Below, piece by piece: positions 8,106 through 13,513 of a DNA stretch of 13,513 nt. The DNA is from an uncultured Bacteroidales bacterium (GTDB taxonomy: Bacteria > Bacteroidota > Bacteroidia > Bacteroidales > Paludibacteraceae), in NCBI GenBank assembly GCA_903912795.1, contig CAIWIS010000891.1, forward strand, positions 1-13,513, in the 5' to 3' direction. The notes under the pieces are model-generated. The model had not been told where the DNA came from and ran no database searches. It saw only the letters and a list, made by a program, of their open reading frames with translations. The position numbers and the translations under genes were made by a program. The first letter of the stretch is position 1. Each line of letters begins with the position of its first letter.

Positions 8106-8206
8106 TTTTATTAAATTGCACTGCTTGAGTTTTTCAGCAGACCCTTTATAAATTTGATTATTACTTTGCGCCTGTCTGCCGACAAAGGCCGGTTCAAAAA
8201 AACTTT

Positions 8207-8530
8207 TTATTTTATTCTAAAACTGATGTAAAGTGTTGTAACAGTATAGATCAAAACCATTACTATCCAGCTATTTGAGTCGGTAAACATAAAATAAGCG
8301 CCAACAGCCAAAAACAAGGATGAAATAAATCCCATACGATAAAGTCGTTGTGTGTTCCTATCTTTATCCTGCTGGTTAAAAGCCAAAATAGCCTGGTAAG
8401 CAATTAAAGCCATTGCTCCCAATGCAAAAAGAAATTCAACATACTCTATTTTGAAATAAGCAAGTATCGAAGCCACAAATACTAATATGGCACCTGCAGG
8501 AAATAAGCTATTTATAAGCGTTTTATTCAT
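8207..8530 (-). CDS. Small multi-pass membrane protein (unknown function)
   Basis: Function not recognised. The 107-aa protein is strongly hydrophobic, with about four predicted membrane spans (roughly residues 9-25, 31-50, 67-83 and 87-104). A short charged loop between spans two and three (NQQDKDRNTQRLYR, 52-65) is probably cytosolic. The start is ATG at 8530, 14 bp after the stop of the DivIC/FtsB-like gene, so the two are very likely one transcript. Co-transcription with a division gene makes a role at the cell envelope plausible, but there is no motif to support a specific function. The reading frame is intact and its codon use resembles its neighbours. Confidence 0.8.
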   Translation of the reverse strand: MNKTLINSLFPAGAILVFVASILAYFKIEYVEFLFALGAMALIAYQAILAFNQQDKDRNTQRLYRMGFISSLFLAVGAYFMFTDSNSWIVMVLIYTVTTLYISFRIK

Positions 8531-8544
8531 TATTTAATGTATTT

Positions 8545-8862
8545 TTAATCCTCTTTTATTATAAAAATTTCTTCACCCCTATTACGCATAAAATACTTCT
8601 CGCGTGCAAATTTCTCCAAATACGCATCGTCTTTTTGTAACTTATTGAGCAATTGTTTGTTTTTAGCAATTTCGTCCTCGTAGTACTTACGTTCCAATTC
8701 CATTTCCTTGATTTTTTGGTGCGATTTCCAACGACTTATTAAACTATAATGATCGAAAAAAGTAATATACACACCAAAAGCAATAAGCACAATAATGTAC
8801 TTATTGAACAATACCGATTTTATCAGCTTAAAAATATTGGCAAAAAACGATTTGAAACTCAT
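8545..8862 (-). CDS. Septum formation initiator / DivIC-FtsB family protein
   Basis: Single-pass inner-membrane protein of the FtsB/DivIC family, which joins FtsL and FtsQ-type partners in the divisome. At 105 aa it has the usual layout: a short cytosolic N-terminus, one membrane span (about 22-38), a charged coiled coil (about 45-78, rich in K, E and L at heptad positions), and the conserved C-terminal segment LEKFAREKYFMRNRGEEIF (82-100). That last segment, with REKY followed by R-GEE, is diagnostic. The start is ATG at 8862. The gene is divergent from dnaX across a 146-bp gap containing promoter boxes for both, and is followed 14 bp later by the small membrane protein. Whether it should be called FtsB or DivIC cannot be settled from the sequence. 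Confidence 0.9.
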   Translation of the reverse strand: MSFKSFFANIFKLIKSVLFNKYIIVLIAFGVYITFFDHYSLISRWKSHQKIKEMELERKYYEDEIAKNKQLLNKLQKDDAYLEKFAREKYFMRNRGEEIFIIKED

Positions 8863-8898
8863 AAATAATTGATTTATTAATAGTCCGAAACTGATTTA

Positions 8899-8906
8899 CA
8901 AAAGTA
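8899..8906 (-). promoter_or_regulatory. Bacteroidota -7 promoter box for the DivIC/FtsB-like gene
   Basis: The minus strand reads TACTTTTG, an exact TAnnTTTG match, 36 nt before the ATG at 8862. No clear -33 element is seen. Confidence 0.55.
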
Positions 8907-8974
8907 CGAAAAATTTGGAAAGGATAATTTTTAATAAAAAAATATTTTGTTGAAAAACTTCTTGAACTTTTGAG

Positions 8975-8982
8975 TATATTTG
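8975..8982 (+). promoter_or_regulatory. Bacteroidota -7 promoter box for dnaX
   Basis: TATATTTG is an exact TAnnTTTG match 26 nt before the preferred dnaX ATG at 9009. A TTG at 8950-8952 lies 22 nt upstream and could serve as the -33 element. Because this box falls after the alternative TTG start at 8970, it argues that the longer start is not used. Confidence 0.6.
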
Positions 8983-9008
8983 CACTGCTAAGAAAAAAAG
9001 AAAATTTG

Positions 9009-10121
9009 ATGGATAATTTTATTGTATCGGCTCGAAAATACAGACCCTCGACATTTAAGTCAGTTGTTGGACAACAAGCACTTACTACTACCCTAAAGAA
9101 TGCCATTTCGGGAAGTCATTTGGCACACGCTTATTTGTTTTGCGGCCCACGTGGTGTAGGTAAAACTACTTGCGCACGTATTTTTGCCAAAACCATCAAC
9201 TGTCTTAACCTCACTGCCGACCACGAAGCATGTAATACCTGCGAATCGTGCGTGGCTTTCAACGAGCAACGATCCTACAATATTCACGAGCTGGATGCTG
9301 CTTCGAACAATAGTGTCGACGATATACGTTCACTTATTGACCAAGTGCGCATACCGCCACAAATTGGCAAATACAGTGTTTATATTGTGGATGAGGTTCA
9401 CATGCTATCGTCGGGGGCATTTAATGCGTTTCTTAAAACGCTCGAAGAACCGCCATCGCATGCTATGTTTATATTAGCAACCACCGAAAAGCATAAAATA
9501 ATTCCTACTATATTATCGCGTTGTCAGATTTATGATTTCTCGCGCCTGACAGTGGCCGATACCGTAGCACATTTACAATACGTGGCCAGTCAGGAAAATG
9601 TGACTGTTGACATAAATGGATTAAATATTATTGCTCAAAAAAGCGATGGAGGTATGCGCGATGCCTTATCCATTTTCGACCAATTGGTTAGTTTTTGCGG
9701 AAACAACATTACTTACCAGGGAGTTATCGATAATTTGAATGTGCTTGATTATGAGTATTATTTTAAGTTGGTAGATGCATTTTTAGCCGGCGAGGTTAGT
9801 AATTCGCTCCTAATTTTCAACGATGTACTTAACAAAGGTTTTGATGCACACCACTTTATAACCGGATTGAGCTCGCACCTACGCGATATTTTGGTAAGTA
9901 AAGATGCCGCTACGCTCGAATTGCTCGAAGTGGGTAATGATATTCGGAAACGATACGAAGTACAAGCGCAAACCTGTAGCGCTGATTTTTTATTTATGGC
10001 TTTAAAAATTGCGAACGACTGCGATTTGGATTACCGTATAAGTAAAAACAAACGATTATTGGTAGAGTTAGCTCTTATTCGGTTATGTCAACTGAATGAT
10101 GAAAAAAAAAAAGCTTACTAA
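9009..10121 (+). CDS. dnaX: DNA polymerase III subunit gamma (zero-frame dnaX product)
   Basis: AAA+ ATPase of the replicative clamp loader, which loads the beta clamp onto primed DNA. The ATG at 9009 gives MDNFIVSARKYRP, the canonical start; an upstream TTG at 8970 would place the start before the promoter box. Visible features: Walker A GPRGVGKTT (46-54), zinc-binding cysteines C65, C75, C78 and C81, Walker B VDEVH (127-131), sensor 1 ATTE (157-160), and the SRC motif (170-172). Domain III fills residues about 210-360. The frame enters an A11 run and ends at TAA 10119-10121 after KKKAY, giving 370 aa, close in domain content to the shorter gamma form known in E. coli. The -1 frame continues with a tau-like C-terminus, so this stop may be a programmed alternative end or a sequence error. 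Confidence 0.93.
   Translation: MDNFIVSARKYRPSTFKSVVGQQALTTTLKNAISGSHLAHAYLFCGPRGVGKTTCARIFAKTINCLNLTADHEACNTCESCVAFNEQRSYNIHELDAASNNSVDDIRSLIDQVRIPPQIGKYSVYIVDEVHMLSSGAFNAFLKTLEEPPSHAMFILATTEKHKIIPTILSRCQIYDFSRLTVADTVAHLQYVASQENVTVDINGLNIIAQKSDGGMRDALSIFDQLVSFCGNNITYQGVIDNLNVLDYEYYFKLVDAFLAGEVSNSLLIFNDVLNKGFDAHHFITGLSSHLRDILVSKDAATLELLEVGNDIRKRYEVQAQTCSADFLFMALKIANDCDLDYRISKNKRLLVELALIRLCQLNDEKKKAY
10102..10112 (+). other. A11 run: candidate -1 frameshift or transcript-slippage site in dnaX
   Basis: Eleven consecutive A residues follow GATG and precede GCTTACTAA. The -1 frame is closed by TGA at 10097-10099 just before the run, and the zero frame is closed by TAA at 10119-10121 just after it. 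Any shift joining the two dnaX halves must therefore occur within about 19 nt, and the A-run fills most of that space. Insertion of one A or loss of two in the transcript, or a -1 ribosomal slip on A AAA AAA, would join them. Only a weak hairpin (GATTTT/AAAATC) is seen downstream and no Shine-Dalgarno-like stimulator upstream. Confidence 0.7.
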
Positions 10122-10750
10122 TTGACGAAAAGCCATTACCGATTTTAAAAATCAATGTTGCGACCGATAATCCTTTCGAAACCACTGAAGCTAAAGCTGA
10201 TTTACAAAAAACCATTGCCGTTACACCAAGTATTGCAACTGAGCCAGTTGCAGCAGCAAGTGTAGTTTCGGCACCCAAGCCTACACCTATTGGCGTACGT
10301 CCGCAATCAATATCAATTAGTAAACCAAAGCAAGTTGAAGTAATAAAAACAGATTCGGAGCAAAAGGAGATTATTGAGCAAATTTCCACCACCAACGCAT
10401 TTTCCGACGAAGATTTTATAAAAGCTTGGAGCGCATTTATTAACACATTGCCCATTGAGAAAAGAGTAGGATTTACCAACCTCGACTTACCTGTTCGCAA
10501 AACGGATTCGAATTTTGAAGTACTTGTAAATAATGTAATGCAAGACAACGAAATAAACCGCTTATTGACCGATGCCGTTCAATTTATCCGCAAACAACTT
10601 AGCAACGCCAACATTAGTATAGCTACCAAAATAGCTGAAGAAAGCGAAATACAACGCAGCCTTACTCCCGAACAACGATACAACGAAATGGTTGCTAAAA
10701 ATCCACAGTTGGAGCAATTCAGAAAAATGCTCAGTTTGGAAATTGATTAA
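10112..10750 (+). CDS. dnaX: DnaX tau-specific C-terminal region (-1 frame)
   Basis: This continuous open frame lies one base back from the gamma frame and has no start of its own that looks real. It encodes 212 residues beginning SLLIDEKPLP. A flexible linker rich in A, P, T and V (about the first 75 residues) is followed by a folded domain starting near FSDEDFIKAWSAF. The domain ends in an LTPEQRYNEMVAKNPQLEQF segment and MLSLEID, a pattern I associate with the C-termini of Bacteroidota gamma/tau subunits. Joined to the gamma part through the A-run it gives a 580-aa tau, a normal size for these bacteria. tau would contact the polymerase core and helicase. The absence of stops and the well-kept end argue that this region is still translated. 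The stop at 10748-10750 directly abuts the convergent gene. Confidence 0.85.
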   Translation, partial: SLLIDEKPLPILKINVATDNPFETTEAKADLQKTIAVTPSIATEPVAAASVVSAPKPTPIGVRPQSISISKPKQVEVIKTDSEQKEIIEQISTTNAFSDEDFIKAWSAFINTLPIEKRVGFTNLDLPVRKTDSNFEVLVNNVMQDNEINRLLTDAVQFIRKQLSNANISIATKIAEESEIQRSLTPEQRYNEMVAKNPQLEQFRKMLSLEID

Positions 10751-12157
10751 TTACTTATACACTACATCCATGTGATAATCCCATTTATCAAAGTAGATGT
10801 TTCCGCCACGCCACTCGAGTTCGCCGCGCTGAAAATCGTAAGGTTCGCTTCGGAAATATTTTTTACGAGGCTGAAATTTGGCTGCAATATCGTCGTTCAC
10901 TATCATACGATAAGCATCAATCCCTGTTAAATAAAAGTTCTTAATTCGTTTATCGGCACTTGGCATGTACTGAAACGACATATCCAGAGGCACCCAACCC
11001 GTGCCTTCGTAATACACTTCGCACCAGTCATGTAAGTTCACTTCGTGGGGGTGCATCATCCAACCACTTTGCCAGCGTACGGGAATGCCTTTGTAACGCG
11101 CCATGGACATAAACAAAAATGTTTGCATGCCACAATCGCCTTTGCGATTATCGAGCACATAATTAGGTATACATTCCAAAATGGAATACTCCTGAGCACC
11201 CGACCATATGGTATGTTGGCAAATATAATCGTAAATTATCGCAACAACCTTGAGCGGATTTTGCTCATTACCAACAAGTTCATCAGTCAGTTTTTGTATT
11301 TTGCTATTAAAAGTAATATGAGGTTGTTGTTCACGCGTGTATGTTTTGTAAAGCACTGACGATTTTTTATAAGGCAAAGCCACCATGTCAGATTCATAAA
11401 AATTTTGAGCAAAGGCTGTATAACTAAAGCTGATGCTAAATACTGTTGGCTTGTCATTCATGGTTTTTTGTTCTATATAAATACTTCGGTGCGCATTTTT
11501 GGTTGCTGCAATTTGATAGGTGGATGCATTGCACGAAATGAATTTTACATCCGCCTGCCTACTGTGATTTTCCTTAGGCCAAGGCATCCAACAACGAATA
11601 GTTTCGCCTTGGGGCACTACATTAGGCTGAAGTGTGATGGTATAACTAATTTCGTAATTTTGTGGAGCACAAGGCTTTGAATCAGCTCGTTGGACAGTAA
11701 GCAACTGAGTTAAATACGAAACTTTAAACTTCGAAAAAGCATCGAGTGACTCTGAATGGCTATTTGCACTATCAGTTTGCTGTTTTAAACGAAGTTTGAG
11801 ATTACCAGCTGCCCGGTTGAAATACTTTTTTTGGCCATCAATTATTTTATATTCGAGCCAATTAAGTTTTTCCCAATCAGTTTTTTGAGCTTGCGTATAG
11901 CTTCCTATCCGCTTAGCAAGTTGAGTCTCCATATTTATTTCATCCACCGAAAAATCGATATAAGTGCGCAAAGCAATTTGTTTAAGCGAGTCGGCAACTT
12001 GAAAGGTTTTACTATTTTTACTAACCGTACCAGCAATGGAGTCGGACATCAGAATGGCTTTTTTAAGTTCCCCGGCTTGTATATAATGTTTAATACTTTC
12101 AATTTGAGCAGCTAACATATTGAACGACAACAAGATTATAAATAAAAATGATTGCAT
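10751..12157 (-). CDS. Exported transglutaminase-like domain protein
   Basis: A 468-aa protein with an N-terminal signal sequence (about 1-18, ending MLAAQ), so likely periplasmic or outer-membrane facing. Residues about 20-165 are a helical, charged region. About 168-250 look like a beta-rich domain that often precedes transglutaminase folds. The transglutaminase-like (papain-type) core is at about 300-395 with the catalytic triad visible: C342 in RKGDCGMQ, H376 in LHDWCEVYY and D392 in VPLDMSF. Proteins of this type are usually proteases or peptide-modifying enzymes; the substrate here is unknown. The start is ATG at 12157 with a TACTTTTG promoter box upstream and two palindromes around the predicted transcript start. 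Its stop abuts the dnaX tau stop with no spacer, so read-through transcription on either strand would be antisense to the other gene. Confidence 0.87.
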   Translation of the reverse strand: MQSFLFIILLSFNMLAAQIESIKHYIQAGELKKAILMSDSIAGTVSKNSKTFQVADSLKQIALRTYIDFSVDEINMETQLAKRIGSYTQAQKTDWEKLNWLEYKIIDGQKKYFNRAAGNLKLRLKQQTDSANSHSESLDAFSKFKVSYLTQLLTVQRADSKPCAPQNYEISYTITLQPNVVPQGETIRCWMPWPKENHSRQADVKFISCNASTYQIAATKNAHRSIYIEQKTMNDKPTVFSISFSYTAFAQNFYESDMVALPYKKSSVLYKTYTREQQPHITFNSKIQKLTDELVGNEQNPLKVVAIIYDYICQHTIWSGAQEYSILECIPNYVLDNRKGDCGMQTFLFMSMARYKGIPVRWQSGWMMHPHEVNLHDWCEVYYEGTGWVPLDMSFQYMPSADKRIKNFYLTGIDAYRMIVNDDIAAKFQPRKKYFRSEPYDFQRGELEWRGGNIYFDKWDYHMDVVYK

Positions 12158-12177
12158 GTAAATTTGAATTTTTGGCT

Positions 12178-12191
12178 AGTTGATATCAACT
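12178..12191. promoter_or_regulatory. Perfect 14-bp palindrome at the predicted transcript start of the transglutaminase gene
   Basis: AGTTGATATCAACT is its own reverse complement. It lies immediately downstream of the minus-strand -7 box at 12195-12202 and covers the expected transcription start, a classic operator position. The binding protein is unknown. Confidence 0.45.
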
Positions 12192-12194
12192 TGG

Positions 12195-12202
12195 CAAAAG
12201 TA
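12195..12202 (-). promoter_or_regulatory. Bacteroidota -7 promoter box for the transglutaminase gene
   Basis: The minus strand reads TACTTTTG, an exact TAnnTTTG match. A TTG (minus strand, 12227-12225) lies 22 nt upstream as a possible -33 element. The distance to the ATG at 12157 is 37 nt. Confidence 0.55.
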
Positions 12203-12210
12203 ATAAAAAA

Positions 12211-12226
12211 TGACTTTCATAAGTCA
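12211..12226. promoter_or_regulatory. Inverted repeat TGACTT-N4-AAGTCA in the promoter spacer
   Basis: TGACTT (12211-12216) and AAGTCA (12221-12226) are perfect inverted copies around TCAT. The repeat sits between the proposed -33 and -7 elements of the transglutaminase gene, and also upstream of the plus-strand box at 12247, so it could be an operator for either direction. Confidence 0.35.
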
Positions 12227-12246
12227 ATTATCAATTAAAAAAAACA

Positions 12247-12254
12247 TATATTTG
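12247..12254 (+). promoter_or_regulatory. Bacteroidota -7 promoter box before a 43-codon ORF
   Basis: TATATTTG, an exact TAnnTTTG match, 18 nt before the ATG at 12273. It forms a divergent pair with the transglutaminase promoter. Confidence 0.5.
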
Positions 12255-12272
12255 CGTTCCAATTAACAATCT

Positions 12273-12404
12273 ATGAAACTATCTAAAATCACCCATCGCC
12301 GCGAACTCCGCATACGTGTGGACTTACACACTTTTTACGATTCACATTTCTCAATATTTTTGGATTTATCAAAAATTATTTCTACATTTGAAAACTATTT
12401 GTAA
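12273..12404 (+). pseudogene. 43-codon orphan ORF, possible remnant of a recombinase N-terminus
   Basis: An ATG at 12273 opens a 43-residue frame starting MKLSKITHRRELRIRVDL and ending at TAA 12402-12404. The first 17 residues (KITH, then RIRVD) resemble the very N-terminus of Bacteroidota tyrosine-type site-specific recombinases, after which the similarity stops and the sequence becomes AT-rich and unremarkable. A good promoter box lies just upstream. I read this as the promoter and first codons of a gene whose body has been lost, replaced by the MNT/HEPN region. It could instead be a genuine small protein or chance. The remainder of the 374-bp gap (12158-12531) holds only promoter and palindrome signals. 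Confidence 0.3.
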
Positions 12405-12479
12405 AAGTCTGAATAAAAAAGTATAAAGTACGACTATTCAATACAAATATTTATAGTTAATCAATCAGAAAGAAGTTCG

Positions 12480-12487
12480 TATATTTG
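12480..12487 (+). promoter_or_regulatory. Bacteroidota -7 promoter box for the MNT/HEPN pair
   Basis: TATATTTG, an exact TAnnTTTG match, 44 nt before the MNT ATG at 12532. No clear -33 element is seen. Confidence 0.55.
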
Positions 12488-12531
12488 CATCTACTTAAAA
12501 AAGGTTTTTGTACATTTAAAAATCAATTACA

Positions 12532-12852
12532 ATGACGAGTAAAGAACAGATATTTAATAAAATTAGCAAATCGATACATGCCAAAGACCCTCATGCACAA
12601 GCATTTTTGTTTGGGTCGCGTGCACGTGGTGATAATCGTGAAAATTCAGATTGGGATATTCTTATTTTGGTTGATAGCAACAAGATAACGAATACAATTG
12701 AAGATAAATTCCGAGATGATTTATATGGCATTGAATTAGAAACCGGACAAGCAATTTCGACATTTATCTATCCTAAATCATATTGGAATACAACATTATT
12801 ATATTCTCCATTATATAAAAATGTGAAATCAGAGGGCTTACAATTATGTTAA
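12532..12852 (+). CDS. MNT-type nucleotidyltransferase, probable antitoxin of a HEPN/MNT pair
   Basis: A 106-aa minimal nucleotidyltransferase of the DNA polymerase beta superfamily. The defining motif is complete: GSRARG at 28-33 followed by SDWD at 39-42, with D40 and D42 as metal ligands. In characterised MNT/HEPN modules (MntA-HepT) such proteins act as antitoxins by transferring AMP to a tyrosine of the HEPN partner; that role is inferred here from family and neighbourhood. The start is ATG at 12532 behind a TATATTTG promoter box. The stop overlaps the next gene by 7 bp, giving translational coupling typical of these pairs. No signal peptide is seen and the protein should be cytosolic. 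A third catalytic acid could not be placed with confidence. Confidence 0.88.
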   Translation: MTSKEQIFNKISKSIHAKDPHAQAFLFGSRARGDNRENSDWDILILVDSNKITNTIEDKFRDDLYGIELETGQAISTFIYPKSYWNTTLLYSPLYKNVKSEGLQLC

Positions 12853-13247
12853 TCGAAAATAGAACCGATTATATAAAATATAGGTTTCAAAGAGCAGTCG
12901 AATCGTACGAAGAAGCGCTGATATTAGCGAAAAACAACCGTTGGAATGCCGTTGTAAACCGATTGTATTATGCTTGTTTTTATGCTGTAATTTCGCTTTT
13001 ACTAAAAAATGATATTGAAACTCAAACGCACGATGGCGCACGGAGACAGTTTAGTATGAATTTTGTAAAAACCGAAAAAGTTGGATTAAAACACGGTAAG
13101 CTTTTTTCAAAGCTATTTGATTTTCGACAAAAGGGAGATTATGGCGACTTATACGATTTTGATGAAGAAACTGTTGAACCTCTAATTGAACAAGTAGATG
13201 ATTTTTTAAAAACAATTGATAATTTAATAATTTCAAAAAGTTTGTAA
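12846..13247 (+). CDS. HEPN domain protein (UPF0332 type), probable toxin partner
   Basis: A 133-aa all-helical HEPN-domain protein. The hallmark helix NRLYYACFYAVISLLL is at 38-53, and the later HDGARRQFSMNFVK (62-75) and FRQKGDYGDLYDF (93-105) segments match the UPF0332/COG1895 branch. The usual HEPN ribonuclease motif R-x4-6-H is not present; in its place is R94-x3-D98-Y99. It may therefore be a non-canonical nuclease, or not a nuclease at all. Y99 is a reasonable candidate for modification by the partner, by analogy to the tyrosine AMPylated in HepT; this is inference. The ATG at 12846 lies inside the MNT gene (7-bp overlap), so the pair is translationally coupled. Toxin activity is not shown by the sequence. 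Confidence 0.85.
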   Translation: MLIENRTDYIKYRFQRAVESYEEALILAKNNRWNAVVNRLYYACFYAVISLLLKNDIETQTHDGARRQFSMNFVKTEKVGLKHGKLFSKLFDFRQKGDYGDLYDFDEETVEPLIEQVDDFLKTIDNLIISKSL

Positions 13248-13289
13248 GTAATTGGAAAAAGCAGATACACCAAAACACTTTTTGTAAAC

Positions 13290-13303
13290 GCAAAGAAGCA
13301 AAG
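13290..13303. repeat. Short GCAAAG direct repeat
   Basis: GCAAAG occurs at 13290-13295 and 13298-13303 within the 114-bp gap between the HEPN gene and the second MNT gene. It resembles the CGCAAAT tract at 7784-7809. No promoter box is convincing in this gap. Confidence 0.4.
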
Positions 13304-13361
13304 TACTTAAGCCGCAACATAAATTAAATGAATATAACCGATTCCTATAAATATTTAAATT

Positions 13362-13513
13362 ATGATTAATAACAATTCAAACGCATTATTTATTATCAGA
13401 GACATTGCTAATAGAATTATTCCTAATAGCAAAATTGTTTTGTTCGGATCACGCGCAAGAAAAGACAATAGTAGCGATAGTGATTATGACTTTCTTGTTA
13501 TTACAAATGAAAC
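13362..13513 (+). CDS. Second MNT-type nucleotidyltransferase (3' end outside window)
   Basis: The frame opens at ATG 13362 and runs off the right edge after 50 codons. It begins MINNNSNALF and carries a nucleotidyltransferase signature: GSRARK at 29-34 and SDYD at 40-43 followed by FLVI. The motif layout matches the first MNT gene, but the flanking residues differ clearly, so it is not a recent tandem copy. It lies 114 bp after the HEPN gene on the same strand. A HEPN partner would be expected immediately beyond the window. The role as an antitoxin is inferred from family and position only. Confidence 0.82.
   Translation, partial: MINNNSNALFIIRDIANRIIPNSKIVLFGSRARKDNSSDSDYDFLVITNE

Larger units (their letters stand above)
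7833..8145. mobile_element. MITE-like non-autonomous element with terminal inverted repeats and nested palindromes
   Basis: A 313-bp non-coding unit is bounded by 17-bp inverted repeats with one mismatch: left AGGGTCTACTGAAAAAC (7833-7849), right GTTTTTCAGCAGACCCT (8129-8145). Between them lie a small perfect hairpin (7903-7922) and two nested inverted repeats (see separate entries). No transposase ORF is present, so it would need to be mobilised by an element elsewhere. Ends of the GGGTCTnCTGAAAAA type resemble those of DDE-transposase insertion sequences, but I cannot assign a family. No clear target-site duplication is visible: the left flank is ACTAAAT and the right flank is TTATAAAT. An alternative is a structured RNA or a regulatory repeat rather than a mobile element. 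Confidence 0.6.

Noticed and set aside
8164..8187. CTTTG/CAAAG inverted repeat with a GC-rich loop as a terminator or REP element
   Set aside because: Only five base pairs around a 14-nt loop and no U-tract; too weak to call.
8970..9008. TTG start extending DnaX by 13 residues
   Set aside because: The extension overlaps the TATATTTG promoter box, and the ATG at 9009 gives the canonical DnaX N-terminus.
10075..10548. 157-codon minus-strand open frame opposite the dnaX frameshift region
   Set aside because: Its residues are low in complexity and mirror the tau linker; the plus-strand frames on either side encode recognisable DnaX. No promoter box or start signal supports it.
13328..13369. 13-codon ORF (MNITDSYKYLNYD) before the second MNT gene
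   Set aside because: Too short, no promoter or conservation evidence, and it overlaps the MNT start.

Overview
The window reads as chromosomal DNA from a member of the Bacteroidota, most likely order Bacteroidales. It is AT-rich and Shine-Dalgarno sequences are weak or absent. Many genes are preceded by the Bacteroidota -7 box TAnnTTTG (TATATTTG, TATCTTTG or TACTTTTG). The gene families also fit: zwf-pgl, a long three-domain aminopeptidase P, dnaX divergent from a DivIC/FtsB-like gene, and a periplasmic transglutaminase-like protein. The species cannot be named from the sequence alone.

Layout. Bases 1-1369 hold the 3' end of zwf and all of pgl, the first two enzymes of the oxidative pentose phosphate pathway. 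A strong bidirectional hairpin terminator (1402-1437) separates them from a convergent minus-strand block. That block reads, in transcription order, a secreted Ser/Pro/Arg-repeat protein, the tRNA methyltransferase trmN6, the D-Ala-D-Ala carboxypeptidase dacB, and alanine dehydrogenase ald. Plus-strand aminopeptidase P (5982-7775) follows. A 431-bp non-coding stretch then carries a 313-bp element with terminal inverted repeats that looks like a MITE. It contains nested long palindromes and four copies of GGTGCnnnGCACC. Next come a small membrane protein and a DivIC/FtsB-like division protein on the minus strand, divergent from dnaX.

dnaX is the most notable gene. Its reading frame ends three codons into or just after a run of 11 A residues, yielding a gamma-like product of 370 aa. 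The -1 frame stays open for another 212 codons and encodes a conserved-looking tau C-terminus, so a -1 shift or transcript slippage at the A-run would give a 580-aa tau. A homopolymer sequencing error is the competing explanation. tau ends exactly where the convergent transglutaminase-like gene ends, with no base between the two stop codons.

The right end (12158-13513) looks accessory. It holds a 43-codon orphan ORF that may be a remnant of a recombinase N-terminus, an overlapping MNT nucleotidyltransferase/HEPN (UPF0332-type) pair resembling a toxin-antitoxin module, and the start of a second, different MNT gene cut by the window edge. The core genes on the left are housekeeping (NADPH supply, peptidoglycan and alanine metabolism, peptide turnover, replication, division). 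The most unusual signals are the dnaX A-run, the palindromic element after the aminopeptidase, and the MNT/HEPN cluster.
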